From: CAVRUD01 sp963849635
GTDB taxonomy: Bacteria > Chloroflexota > Chloroflexia > Thermomicrobiales > UBA6265
Reading direction: 5' to 3'
Length of the DNA: 64,000 nucleotides
Assembly (NCBI GenBank): GCA_963849635.1
Contig: CAWKIA010000019.1
Location: 124,001-188,000, forward strand
Part shown: positions 8,643 through 16,159 of the stretch, one piece after another
How positions within the stretch are numbered: position 1 is the first letter of the stretch
How the letters are laid out: every line of letters begins with the position of its first letter
The notes under the pieces: generated by a model
Seen by the model: only the letters and a program-made list of their open reading frames with translations
Told to the model about the DNA's origin: nothing
The model's database searches: none
Made by a program: the position numbers and the translations under genes

Positions 8643-8981
8643 CCGGCCCCTTCGCCTCGGCGAAGGGCGCGCATCGCCCGCTTCGACGCCTTCGCCGAGC
8701 GGGCGATCCCCGCGGAGGACGACCCCGACGGGGTTGTGCCACGCTGCCTGGACGAGTTCGGCGCGGCAGAGACGCTGACCCTGCTGGCGGCCGTGGCGTC
8801 AGACGCCACGCTCCGGCGGGCCGCGGCCCACGCGCTCGGCGAGGTCTGGTGGGTGCAGGAGCGGTGGACGCCCGAGGCGACGGTGGCCGCCCTCCGGGCG
8901 GCCGGGATCGACCTCGCTCGCTTCGACCCGGCGGACCCCGCGGCGCTGGAGCGGGCGTTGGCGGTCCTCGATGGTCGGTGA
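8643..8981 (+). CDS. hypothetical protein, 5'-truncated
   Basis: An open frame from a stop at 8640-8642 to TGA 8979-8981 gives IARFDAFAERAIPAEDDPDG, then LDEFGAAETLTLLAAVASD and LARFDPADPAALERALAVL. The composition (Ala/Leu/Asp/Glu, helical) looks like real coding sequence, and other frames are worse. No ATG is present. GTG 8736 is the only in-frame start candidate, and it lies after protein-like sequence, so the 5' end is probably lost or frameshifted. I do not recognise the family. A 9-bp palindrome (about 8648-8667) sits at its left edge. Confidence 0.4.
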   Translation, partial: PAPSPRRRARIARFDAFAERAIPAEDDPDGVVPRCLDEFGAAETLTLLAAVASDATLRRAAAHALGEVWWVQERWTPEATVAALRAAGIDLARFDPADPAALERALAVLDGR

Positions 8982-9044
8982 CCGGGCTCCACGTCCACCC
9001 AGCCCGGCGACGGTCGCCGAGAACGCCCTCGGGGATGCCCTGGC

Positions 9045-9380
9045 CGACCGTCGATCCGATCGGGTTGCGGTGGTGACTGTACCACCAACCGCTGCAACGG
9101 CGGCATCTGCGCGCAGAGAGGGCTGGACGGTCCGTGCGAGTACCAAAGTGACTGTTCCGTCGGGTTGTGCTACCACGTGAGCTCGGGTGGGTTCTGCACC
9201 CTGACGGTGCCGGCCGGCAGTCCCTGCTACGTCGACAGTGACTGCACGACCCGGGCCTGCCGTGACCACGTCTGCCAACAGTCGGAGGCGGGCGAACCGT
9301 GCGAGCGCATGAGCGACTGCGTGTTCAACACGTTCTGCCCCTCATTGGGCGGCATATGTCAAACAGGCTTCCCTGGATGA
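9045..9380 (+). pseudogene. Cys-rich secreted protein, 3' fragment
   Basis: In-frame sequence CTTNRCNGGICAQRG, CEYQSDCSVGLCYHV, PCYVDSDCTTRACRDHVC and CERMSDCVFNTFC has a regular Cys spacing and ends at TGA 9378-9380. It belongs to the same style of disulfide-rich exported proteins as its neighbours but has no start codon, signal peptide or linker. It is abruptly joined on the right to a solute-binding protein fragment. I read it as the tail of a deleted paralogue. Confidence 0.55.
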
Positions 9381-9387
9381 GCCCGTC

Positions 9388-9906
9388 TTCGGTGCGCGGC
9401 GGGCCCGCCCCGGGCAGATCCATCGTCTTGCGGGTCGGGGCCATGCCGAGCCACTCGCCGCCCAGGAATACTCGTACATGTATGGCGAGGCCATCGTCGC
9501 CAAGCAGCAATTGGAGGAAGCCGGGTTCGTCGTCGACTTGCAAGTTAGCGACTGGGCCACCGTCCTCGAGCGCCGCGAAATTCCGGAAGAGTGGGATGTC
9601 TTCGGAACGGGCCACGGCTTCGTCCCCGATCCCAGCCAGGTCTCGTACGTCGGCCAGATGAATCAATATCCAGGGTGGTGGAGCGACGAAAGTTCGCTCG
9701 CGCTCGCGGCGGACCTGCTCGCAGAATCCGACTTCGATACCCGGTTCGCAACCTGGGAGCAGATCCAGGCGAACGCCTACACCCAGATTCCCGCGGTCAA
9801 GATCGGCGATTCGTCGGTCTGCTCGTTCCGATCGGACAAGGTGATGGGCTGGTCGCCACAGTTCGAGCGCGGCGTGCCGTACTGGAACCTGTGGCTGTCT
9901 GAGTAG
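9388..9906 (+). pseudogene. ABC solute-binding protein (family 5), C-terminal fragment
   Basis: The last ~145 residues of a peptide/nickel-type (SBP_bac_5) extracellular binding protein: QEYSYMYGEAIVAKQQLEEA, VVDLQVSDWATVLERR, FGTGHGFVPDPSQVSYVG, ending WSPQFERGVPYWNLWLSE. Family members are 500-600 residues, so more than two thirds is missing and no transporter genes are nearby. The fragment is intact in frame from 9478 to the stop at 9904-9906. The join to the Cys-rich fragment upstream marks a rearrangement breakpoint. Confidence 0.7.
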
Positions 9907-9911
9907 GGGGT

Positions 9912-9960
9912 TGTGTTGAGTTCATGCCGCGGTGTCCTTGCTCGCGATGTCAGGAAGGTC
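9912..9960. repeat. duplicated 5' end of a phage-like gene (copy 1)
   Basis: Some 45 bases nearly identical to 13807-13855. Read on the minus strand, both contain a ribosome binding site (AAGGACAC) and the codons ATG AAC TCA AC(A/G) CAA CCC. The complete gene exists only at 13402-13824; here the reading runs into the solute-binding protein fragment. Confidence 0.55.
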
Positions 9961-9985
9961 TGGTGGGCGGTTCTCCCGCACCCCG

Positions 9986-10400
9986 TTACTCGCCCGCTTC
10001 AGGCACGCGGCAATCGGCACAGAGGTATTTCAGCCCGTCCGCAAGCGGGGCGTCACACAACGCCCAGCGGATTCCCCGGTCGTCGGGGTCGGCGTCCCAG
10101 AATTCCGCAACATCCGCAACATCGGCCCCGTCGGCCCCGTTCGGGGCGTTGTCCGCTGGTCGTGTGGCGCTTGTTGCGGATGTTGCGCGTTCCTGGGGAG
10201 GCGAAGGGAGATAGCTCGACTATGCGTCCCAGAGGTCTTCTCGTGCGTATCCCTTCGGTGTTGCCGAGCCGATACGGACGGTCTTCGACTTCACCCCATA
10301 CTCGCTGAGGCGTCGGGCAAGCCCGCGAGCGTGAGCGGTTCGCCCCCGATGGGGGCGCTCAGGGCGCGGACGGGCATCCGGCGCCGGCGCGCGCGGCCTG
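9986..10400 (-). pseudogene. DUF3631-type protein, C-terminal fragment with in-frame TAG
   Basis: The minus-strand frame reads ARGLARRLSEYGVKSKTVRI, then GYAREDLWDA, a TAG at 10220-10222, then SSYLPSPPQERATSATSATR and a tail ending in CADCRVPEAGE with stop TAA at 9986-9988. This is the C-terminal region of DUF3631 proteins carried by phages and integrative elements, often with a primase/helicase domain. The family normally has DAW at the amber position, so TAG replaces a Trp codon. The N-terminal part has been replaced by the copy C repeat block beginning about 10389. Confidence 0.6.
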
Positions 10401-10744
10401 GCTGGTCTGCGCGCCGCCAACCGGACACGCGAACCGGACAGGTGTCCGGTTTGCCGGTTTGCCCCGGGAACCGGTAGGTTTCCCCGTAGGTTCTACGGGG
10501 GACATCCCCGGCTCCCGGTCCCATCATGGTCTCACACTCGCCCAGGACGCCCGGCCGGCGCGCGCCGCCGGCGGGGTGGGCGGGCGCCGGCCGCGGGACC
10601 CGCCGTGAACAATCCAGGCGAGTCGGCGTGGTCCCGCAGGCGCGGCCGGCGGTCGAGCACCGCACCCGCCCGCTCGGCGTCCGAGCGTGGGGTGATCCCA
10701 GCGGCGCGCCGAATGTGCCAACAGCAGAGCGAAGGGAGCCACGG
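10389..10744 (+). promoter_or_regulatory. conserved iteron/hairpin block, copy C
   Basis: Third copy of the block. It starts with a vestige of the LuxR tail (GCGCGGCCTGG), then iterons and the 9-bp palindrome AACCGGACA-GG-TGTCCGGTT (10432-10451). The hairpin CCCCGTAG-GTT-CTACGGGG is at 10482-10500. It shares with copy B the IS1380-like GTGAACAATCCAGGCGAG (10605-10622) and the ~140 bases after it, up to GTG 10745. Confidence 0.55.
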
Positions 10745-11500
10745 GTGGAATCTCGACGTTTCGACGCGCTCACCAAGTCGCTTGCGACGGCCAAGACCCG
10801 CCGCGGCCTCCTCGGGTCGCTCGCCGCCCTGGGGGCCGGCCTGCTCGGCGCCCGGGCGACCGACGCCCAGGTGACCCAGGCCCAGTGCGGCAACGTCCTC
10901 TGCGCCAGCAACCCGGGGATCTGCAAGCCGGGCTGCGTCTGCTGCGTCTACTCCAACGGGTCGGCCAGGTCACCAACTCCCGCTGCCGCTCGGCCGGCGA
11001 GTGTGGCACCATCGCCACGGTCGCCTGTCCGCCCGGCCAGGTGGTCGGCCCGTCCGGCGGCTGCGTCGCCCACCACGACGGCCGCCCCGACGACTACCAC
11101 GGCGGCGCCCACGACGACCACGGTCGCGCCGACCACCACCGCGGCGCCGACGACCACGACCGCCGCCCCGACGACCACGACGACAACGACGCCGGCGCCG
11201 ACGACGACGACCACGGCGGCGCCGACCACCACCACGACCACCACGACCGCGCCGCCGACGACGTGCCTTCCAGACGGCGCCCTTTGCGATTGCAGGCATC
11301 CTGAGGATTGCTGTTGCGGAATCTGCCGCGACTTCCCAAAGGCGGGGTCTCTCTTCCACTACTGCTGCGGGTGCGATCCGGGAGGCGCCCCCTGCACCGA
11401 CGGGCGTAACTGCTGCAGCCAGACCTGCATCGGCCTTCAAAACGGCGTCGAACTCAACCAGTGCGCCTCCACCGGCACAGAACACATTTGCCCGGATTGA
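10745..11500 (+). CDS. Tat-exported Cys-rich, Thr/Pro-linker protein
   Basis: 251 residues from GTG 10745. The signal region (RRFDALTKSLATAKTRRGLL) is almost identical to that of the protein at 6582. A short knot (CGNVLC, CKPGCVCCVYSNG), a TTTAAP-type linker (11080-11260) and a different C-terminal Cys domain follow (CLPDGALCDCRHPEDCCCGI, CCGCDPGGAPC, NCCSQTC). Between about 10965 and 11070 the Cys pattern is found in another frame (RCRSAGECGTIATVACPPGQ), so two compensating shifts are present, either errors or drift. Probable extracellular, disulfide-bonded protein; function unknown. Confidence 0.72.
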   Translation: MESRRFDALTKSLATAKTRRGLLGSLAALGAGLLGARATDAQVTQAQCGNVLCASNPGICKPGCVCCVYSNGSARSPTPAAARPASVAPSPRSPVRPARWSARPAAASPTTTAAPTTTTAAPTTTTVAPTTTAAPTTTTAAPTTTTTTTPAPTTTTTAAPTTTTTTTTAPPTTCLPDGALCDCRHPEDCCCGICRDFPKAGSLFHYCCGCDPGGAPCTDGRNCCSQTCIGLQNGVELNQCASTGTEHICPD

Positions 11501-11799
11501 ATCATCAGCGGATTTGGCAGGGACGGCGGGCTCAGAAGCGGTCCTCTCGGGCCTGCCTCTCCCCACCACCTCCGCCGAAACGGGCCTCCGGGCGGCGGTC
11601 GCGCACCCCGAGAGGGCTTCGTGAATAGTCCGGGTTTGTTGAGGAGGGCCGCCCCGGGCGCGGACGGCGGGATCGGCGAGGCGGGCGGCGTCGCCCGTGA
11701 CGGACCGCGCCTCGGGGGATCGAGCCGCCAGCCGGTTCGGCTGGGTGATGGCCGCGGGACCTGCGACGACCGCGACGACGTGGAGGAGGGACGACCCCG

Positions 11800-11964
11800 A
11801 TGGACGGTCCGCGCTTCGACCGACTGGCGCGTTCCTTCGCCGGCGCCGGCAGCCGGCGCCGCTTCCTGGGCGGCCTGCTCGGCCTCGGCGCCGGGCTGGC
11901 CGGGAGCTCGGCGGCGGGGGCGGCCTGCCCCAACCGGCTTCACAGGAGAGGAGGGCACCGATGA
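11800..11964 (+). CDS. orphan Tat leader ORF overlapping the next gene
   Basis: 54 codons: MDGPRFDRLARSFAGAGSRR, then RFLGGLLGLGAGLAG and a short tail ending CPNRLHRRGGHR. It is a complete twin-arginine signal of the local family with almost no mature protein. A strong ribosome binding site (GGAGGAGGG) precedes the ATG. Its TGA (11962-11964) overlaps the ATG of the next Cys-rich gene (ATGA), so the two are arranged for translational coupling. It may be the truncated 5' end of a lost paralogue that now acts as a leader ORF. Confidence 0.55.
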   Translation: MDGPRFDRLARSFAGAGSRRRFLGGLLGLGAGLAGSSAAGAACPNRLHRRGGHR

Positions 11965-13263
11965 ATCCTCGACGTTTCGACTCCCTGACCCGGTCGCTCG
12001 CAACCCCCAAGACCCGCCGCGGCCTCCTCGGCTCGCTCGCTGCCGTGGCGGCCGGCCTGCTCGGCGCCCGCGCGACCGACGCCCAGGTCACCCAGGCCCA
12101 GTGCGGCAACGTCGTCTGCGCGCAACAACCCGGGCAAGTTGCAACCCCGGGTGCGTCTGCTGCGTCTACCCCAACGGCAACTCCCGCTGCCGGCCGCCCC
12201 AGGACTGCACCGCCCCGGGCACCGTCGCGACGCCGACCACGACCCCGGCGCCGACGACCACGACCACGACCACGGCCGCCCCGACGACCACCACGGCGGC
12301 GCCCCACGACGACCACGGTCGCGCCGACCACGACCACGGTCGCGCCGACCACGACCACGGTCGCGCCGACCACGACCACGGTCGCGCCGCCACGACGCCG
12401 GCGCCGACCGACCACCACCACCGCGGCGCCGACGACCACGACGACCACGACGCCGGCGCCGCCGACGACCACGGCGGCGCCGACCACCACCACGACCACC
12501 ACCGCGGCGCCGACCACCACCACCACGACCTCGACGAGCCGACGACGCAGTCGACGACGACCGCGACCGCCCGTCGTGGTCACCGGGAGCCTGGACGCGT
12601 CCGACCCCACATTTACCGGGTGCTTCCCGGGAGATCGCTACGACGCGTACACCTTCCAACACGCCGGCGAGCCCGCTGTCGCTGGCGGCGCGGGGCGCCT
12701 CCAGCGGCGGCGGGACGCGTCCCCGATCCGGTCATCCTCCTCTTCGCCGGCGTCTTCGTGCCGGCCGACGGGTGCGGAGCCGTTGCCGACAACGCGACGG
12801 CGGGTGCGGGTTCGACGCCTACCTGGCGACCACCTGGAGGCGGGGACCTACACCGCCGCGGTCTACGAGTTCGAAAACACGTCCCGGCACCTACACCTTC
12901 GAGCGGAACACCTTCACCGGCGGCGGCTGCTCCCCGCCGACCACCACGACCACGACCCCGGCGCCGACCACCTCGACCACGACGACCACCGCTGCGCCGA
13001 CATGCCCCACGTGCGCCCCGTCCCAGGACGCCTGCCTGGCCAATGGCAGCTGCGCCCAGACCTGCTTCCTTAGTGACTGCCCCGGTGGGTGCAGTTGCAG
13101 CAACCTCTCGGTCGAGGGGCCCAGGCACTGCGTCCCGTCCGGCGGCTCGTGCGCCGACATCCCGCTGGTGTGCGCCAGCACCGCCGAGTGCCCCCAAGGC
13201 CAGCACTGTCAGTTCACGGGGTGCGGCAGCAACCGCTGCGTGCCCCTCTGCCGCACGGCGTAG
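11961..13263 (+). pseudogene. Tat-exported Cys-rich, Thr/Pro-linker protein (several frameshifts)
   Basis: It starts MNPRRFDSLTRSLATPKTRR with the same exported-protein signal as the neighbours, then CGNVVC, CNPGCVCCVYPNG (shifted frame) and a long TTTTVAP/TTTTAAP linker (12230-12540) that changes frame several times. Next come a Cys-poor domain in pieces (VVTGSLDASDPTFTGCFPGD, DAYTFQ, TYTAAVYEFEN) and a second TTTTTTPAPTTSTTT linker. A Cys-rich end follows (CPTCAPSQDACLANGSCAQT, CPGGCSCSNLSVEG) and stops at 13261-13263. At least five frame changes are needed, mostly in the GC-rich repeats. Sequence errors, decay or slippage are all possible. Confidence 0.6.
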
Positions 13264-13290
13264 CGGTCGCGCGCCGCGCGGACCGGGGCG

Positions 13291-13320
13291 GCCGGGCCGG
13301 GGACTCGTCCCCGGCCCGGC
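13291..13320 (+). terminator. perfect 14-bp hairpin
   Basis: GCCGGGCCGGGGAC (13291-13304), loop TC, GTCCCCGGCCCGGC (13307-13320), 28 bases after the Cys-rich stop codon. There is no T-tract. Confidence 0.55.
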
Positions 13321-13401
13321 GGCTGGAGCATCGGCCACCGGCTGCGCCGTGTGCTCGGCCCCGACCGTCTAGGCCGGTCCATCCGGCCGTTCGCTCGAAG
13401 G

Positions 13402-13824
13402 TCACCGGGAAGCCGAGGGGGTCGCCGTCCTTGCCGGTCCGCCCGTGGTCGGCGCGTCGATGCCGGTGTACTTGGCCCGGCGCTCCATGATGCGCGGGGC
13501 GCGGTCGATGGCGCCGAGGTGGCCGGCGCGAACCTGGCTGCTGATCGCGAAGGTCATGCTGTCCGGGCGGGCCAGTTCCAACTGGCGCAGTTCCGCCGCC
13601 GGTTCCCGGGTGAGTTTGCTCATGGCGGTGGTGAGGGCCTTGCGGGCGCCGGCCCGGCTGGCGTAGCCGAGCGTATCGGCGATCTGTTGCCAGGTCGCGC
13701 CGTTCTTGCGCAGCTCCAGCGGCGACTGCCGCTGCCGCTCGGCGACGGTGATGGCATTTACACCGCTCTTGGTTACTCCGGCGTCCCGGCGTTCGCGGCC
13801 GGAGAGGGGTTGCGTTGAGTTCAT
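13402..13824 (-). CDS. phage-like small HTH protein (terminase-small-subunit type)
   Basis: 140 residues. The N-terminal half has a helix-turn-helix pattern (ELRKNGATWQQIADTLGYAS, then ARKALTTAMSKL). The C-terminal half reads LRQLELARPDSM, GHLGAIDRAPRIMERRAKYT and GIDAP. This arrangement occurs in small proteins next to phage terminase and portal genes. It starts ATG AAC TCA with ribosome binding site AAGGACAC. No other phage structural genes are present, though a DUF3631 fragment lies 3 kb away. Its first ~45 bases are duplicated at 9912-9960. Probably a leftover of an integrated element. Confidence 0.5.
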   Translation of the reverse strand: MNSTQPLSGRERRDAGVTKSGVNAITVAERQRQSPLELRKNGATWQQIADTLGYASRAGARKALTTAMSKLTREPAAELRQLELARPDSMTFAISSQVRAGHLGAIDRAPRIMERRAKYTGIDAPTTGGPARTATPSASR

Positions 13825-13929
13825 GCCGCAGTGTCCTTGCTCGCGAATCTGCGGACCGCTCGGCGCGACGCCGACGCTCGCACGTGTCGATGCGCCCGCG
13901 GAGCGGCTCCCCTTGGATGGATCCTCACC

Positions 13930-14292
13930 GCGCTACCCTGCTGGCCTGACGCCGCGCGAGGTGGAGATCGCGCGTCTCTTGCCGCATGGGCTCTCCACCC
14001 CCGGGGATCGGCGAGGCCCTCGTCCTCAGCCCGCGGACGGTGAGCTAGCACGTGACCGCCATCCTGGCCAAGCTCGGGGTCTCCTCCCGGCGGCGGGCTG
14101 GCGGCGGGGTTGCGGGCAGCCCGGGCCGGCGCCTGGCAGGCCAAAAAGCCGCTCCGCCACGCCACCGGCTCGGCGACCAGCCCCTGGGAAGTGATCAAGG
14201 TCGCCGAGCCGGCGTGGCAGACGCAATACGACCACGGCGACCACGACTTCGTCGACTGTTGCGCAGACGCCGACTGCCCGGCGGCCTCGTAG
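13930..14292 (+). pseudogene. LuxR HTH remnant fused to CHATG module
   Basis: From about 13947 the sequence reads LTPREVEIARLLPHGLST, then in a shifted frame GEALVLSPRTVS, a TAG at 14046-14048 in place of the usual Trp, and HVTAILAKLGVSSRRRA. Without a gap it becomes AARAGAWQAKKPLRHATGSA, then PWEVIKVAEPAWQ and HGDHDFVDCCADADC, ending TAG 14290-14292. The second half matches the mature module of the protein at 5150, with the first Cys of CHATG changed to Arg. It looks as if regulator and effector genes of one cassette were fused by deletion across their Arg/Ala/Gly-rich segments. Confidence 0.6.
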
Positions 14293-14571
14293 TGCACGGC
14301 GTCGGCACGTGTGTGGAGAAATAACGTTCACCGATTGTGCGGACGGGCCGCGCCCTGCCTGCCAGGCCCGCGGCGCCCTCTCTGCTGTTTTTTGTGGCCG
14401 GCCGGTCTGCTCGGGCCTGTTGTGGACCTGGCGCGGAGTCGGTGAGCAGACGATGGAGCATCGGGCAGTGGAGGCGGGCCCGCCCCCGTGTTTTTCGGCA
14501 TCGGGACCCCAACGGCGAATGCCGCGCGAGTCGGCGCTCGTTGGGATGTCGCGACAATCAGGACGCGCCAA
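14293..14571. other. no supported feature
   Basis: No convincing gene in any frame. The start (TGTGTGGAGAAATAA) may be decayed Cys-rich coding sequence continuing from the CHATG fragment. Confidence 0.3.
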
Positions 14572-14690
14572 TTAGTCTTCTGGGAATTCGAAGGTGAGCA
14601 GGGACAGGTCACCTGAGGCGAGTTCGCCGTTCAGGGTGTAGGAGAAATCGTCGGAGGAGGGGTCGGAGGCGGTTGGAATTGTTCGAACTC
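14572..14690 (-). pseudogene. duplicated C-terminal end of the neighbouring secreted protein
   Basis: The minus-strand frame gives DPSSDDFSYTLNGELASGD, then LSLLTFEFPED and a stop at 14572-14574. It parallels the last 30 residues of the protein encoded at 14756-15337 (EPSTDDFSFALSGELTAGD, ITLLVFEFPAA). There is no signal peptide or body. It lies beyond the terminator hairpin of that gene, so it is probably the tail of a deleted paralogue. Confidence 0.55.
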
Positions 14691-14696
14691 TTGGTG

Positions 14697-14723
14697 GGCC
14701 CGACCGAGAAACTCGGTCGGGCC
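14697..14723 (-). terminator. 12-bp hairpin with 3-base loop
   Basis: GGCCCGACCGAG (14697-14708), AAA, CTCGGTCGGGCC (14712-14723), about 35 bases downstream of the stop of the minus-strand gene 14756-15337. Confidence 0.6.
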
Positions 14724-14755
14724 AATTCTTTCGGGTTGCAGGTAAATTTCTATTG

Positions 14756-15337
14756 CTACGCTGCCGGGAACTCAAAAACGAGGAGGGTAATGTCGCCGGC
14801 GGTGAGTTCGCCGCTGAGCGCGAAAGAGAAGTCGTCGGTGGAAGGTTCGGTGGCGGTAGGAGTGGCGGGGGCGTCGGCGCCGACCGTCAATTCCAGCGAG
14901 TCGCCGTCGGGGCCGGGGGATCCGGCGACGGTGGCCTTGAGGACGAAGAGGAATTCGCCCAGGTTTTCCCCATCCTGGGTGACCGCGATCAGACCGTGCA
15001 GCTCGCGGGTATCGTCCGGCTCGCCGTCGACCTGGCCGTAGAAGCTGATCTCGGTCGCGGTCATGCTCAGGTTCTGGTCTGGATCGAGGATCTGGAGGGA
15101 GCCGAACTGGGAGATGGCGCCATCCTCAAGCGTGAATCGCGAACCGGAGAGAACGAAGTGGACCGAGGCGTCTGGACCCTCGATGAGCCCGCCGCCGGCA
15201 ATGCCGCCGCCGCTGCTGATCGCACCCTGACGAAGGGCGCGAGCGGATCCAGTTGCCACGCCGACCCCGGCGAGGGCGACGGCACCGGCGGTGACAGCGT
15301 TTCTGCGGCTCAGGCGCATCGGGAAAAGCGTATCCAT
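14756..15337 (-). CDS. Tat-exported beta-rich protein of unknown function
   Basis: 193 residues with a twin-arginine signal (MRLSRRNAVTAGAVALAGVG) and a mature part with no cysteines, rich in alternating polar/hydrophobic stretches (SVHFVLSGSRFTLEDGAISQ, TATEISFYGQV). There is a short Pro/Thr hinge before the last 30 residues (PATPTATEPSTDDF). It looks like a single beta-sandwich with a small C-terminal strand region. I do not recognise the family. The ATG at 15337 follows GAAAGGATCACC. It is monocistronic, with a terminator at 14697. A copy of its C-terminus follows downstream. Confidence 0.65.
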   Translation of the reverse strand: MDTLFPMRLSRRNAVTAGAVALAGVGVATGSARALRQGAISSGGGIAGGGLIEGPDASVHFVLSGSRFTLEDGAISQFGSLQILDPDQNLSMTATEISFYGQVDGEPDDTRELHGLIAVTQDGENLGEFLFVLKATVAGSPGPDGDSLELTVGADAPATPTATEPSTDDFSFALSGELTAGDITLLVFEFPAA

Positions 15338-15589
15338 GGTGATCCTTTCAGAGATGAATCGCCGCGACAGTCATGATCGCCGGCCGCGGCGAGGAGCGTT
15401 CGGTCGGATCGACCTCCTAGCGTGCCAGATTGTACGAGTCAAGTGTCGCGTTTCCGTGAACGGCGTGCATCGCGGAATGTGCCTAAATGAAGGGTGGATA
15501 TCCGCCTGGCGCGGGGTCGGCAGGTTTGCCGATGCACACCGGTGCCCGATGCCTCGGGTTGGATATTGGATGAAGCTGGCCCCGCTCTT

Positions 15590-15990
15590 GCGCGGAGCGT
15601 CCCGCGACAGCCGTCCCAACCGGCCCCATCGCCTGATCCTCGATGCCATCCTGTGGCGTCTGACGACGGGGCCTCCTGTGCGACGTGCCCGAACGTTTCG
15701 AGTCGTGGGAGACGTTGTACTCCCGCTTTCGCCGCTGTCAGCACGCCGGGATCTGTGATCGGGTGTTGGCGCGCTCAGGCGAGGCCGACGTCAGTGGGTT
15801 TGGACTTGTCTCACTTCGTCGATGTCACGATTGTGCGAGCCCACCCCGATGCGCCAAGGCGAAAAAGGGGCTCATTCCGACACCAACCAGGCCCTAGGTT
15901 GTTGCAAAGGCGTTTTCTCGACCAAGATCCACCTGCGCACCGACCGCACCGAGAAGCCGATCACCTGTTCTGACCCGAGCAGCGTCAGGA
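15590..15990 (+). pseudogene. IS5-family transposase remnant
   Basis: Pieces in different frames match the N-terminal and central part of IS5/IS427-group transposases: RPHRLILDAILWRLTTG, DVPERFESWETLYSRFRRC, QHAGICDRVLA, LSHFVDVTIVRAH, then KGAHSDTNQALG and GVFSTKIHLRTDRTEKPIT. The first DDE aspartate (FVD) is still recognisable, but at least three frame changes occur and the C-terminal third is missing. No clear terminal repeats are visible. Confidence 0.7.
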
Positions 15991-16106
15991 GCGACCTGTC
16001 AAGCTCATGGAGCGAGAGCGTGCCCGCGATGTACCCGCATCCGCCCGCGCGATGCCGCGACAAGTCACACGAGCAAGAAATCCGCGCACCGCGCCGCGCA
16101 AATCGC

Positions 16107-16158
16107 AGACCCCGCCAAAACGAAGAAAAAAAAGAAAAGAAGAAAAAAAGGAGGAGGA
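16107..16158. repeat. polypurine/polypyrimidine tract
   Basis: About 50 bases that are almost only A and G on the plus strand (runs of 7-8 A, then GGAGGAGGAA), immediately after the stop codon of the minus-strand MalT-like gene. On that gene's strand it reads as T/C-rich. It may help termination; no hairpin precedes it. Confidence 0.5.
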
Positions 16159-16159
16159 A

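Noticed and set aside
10970..12610. 546-codon minus-strand frame across the Cys-rich genes at 10745 and 11961
   Set aside because: Same cause: low-complexity linker read on the wrong strand, joined through several unrelated genes.
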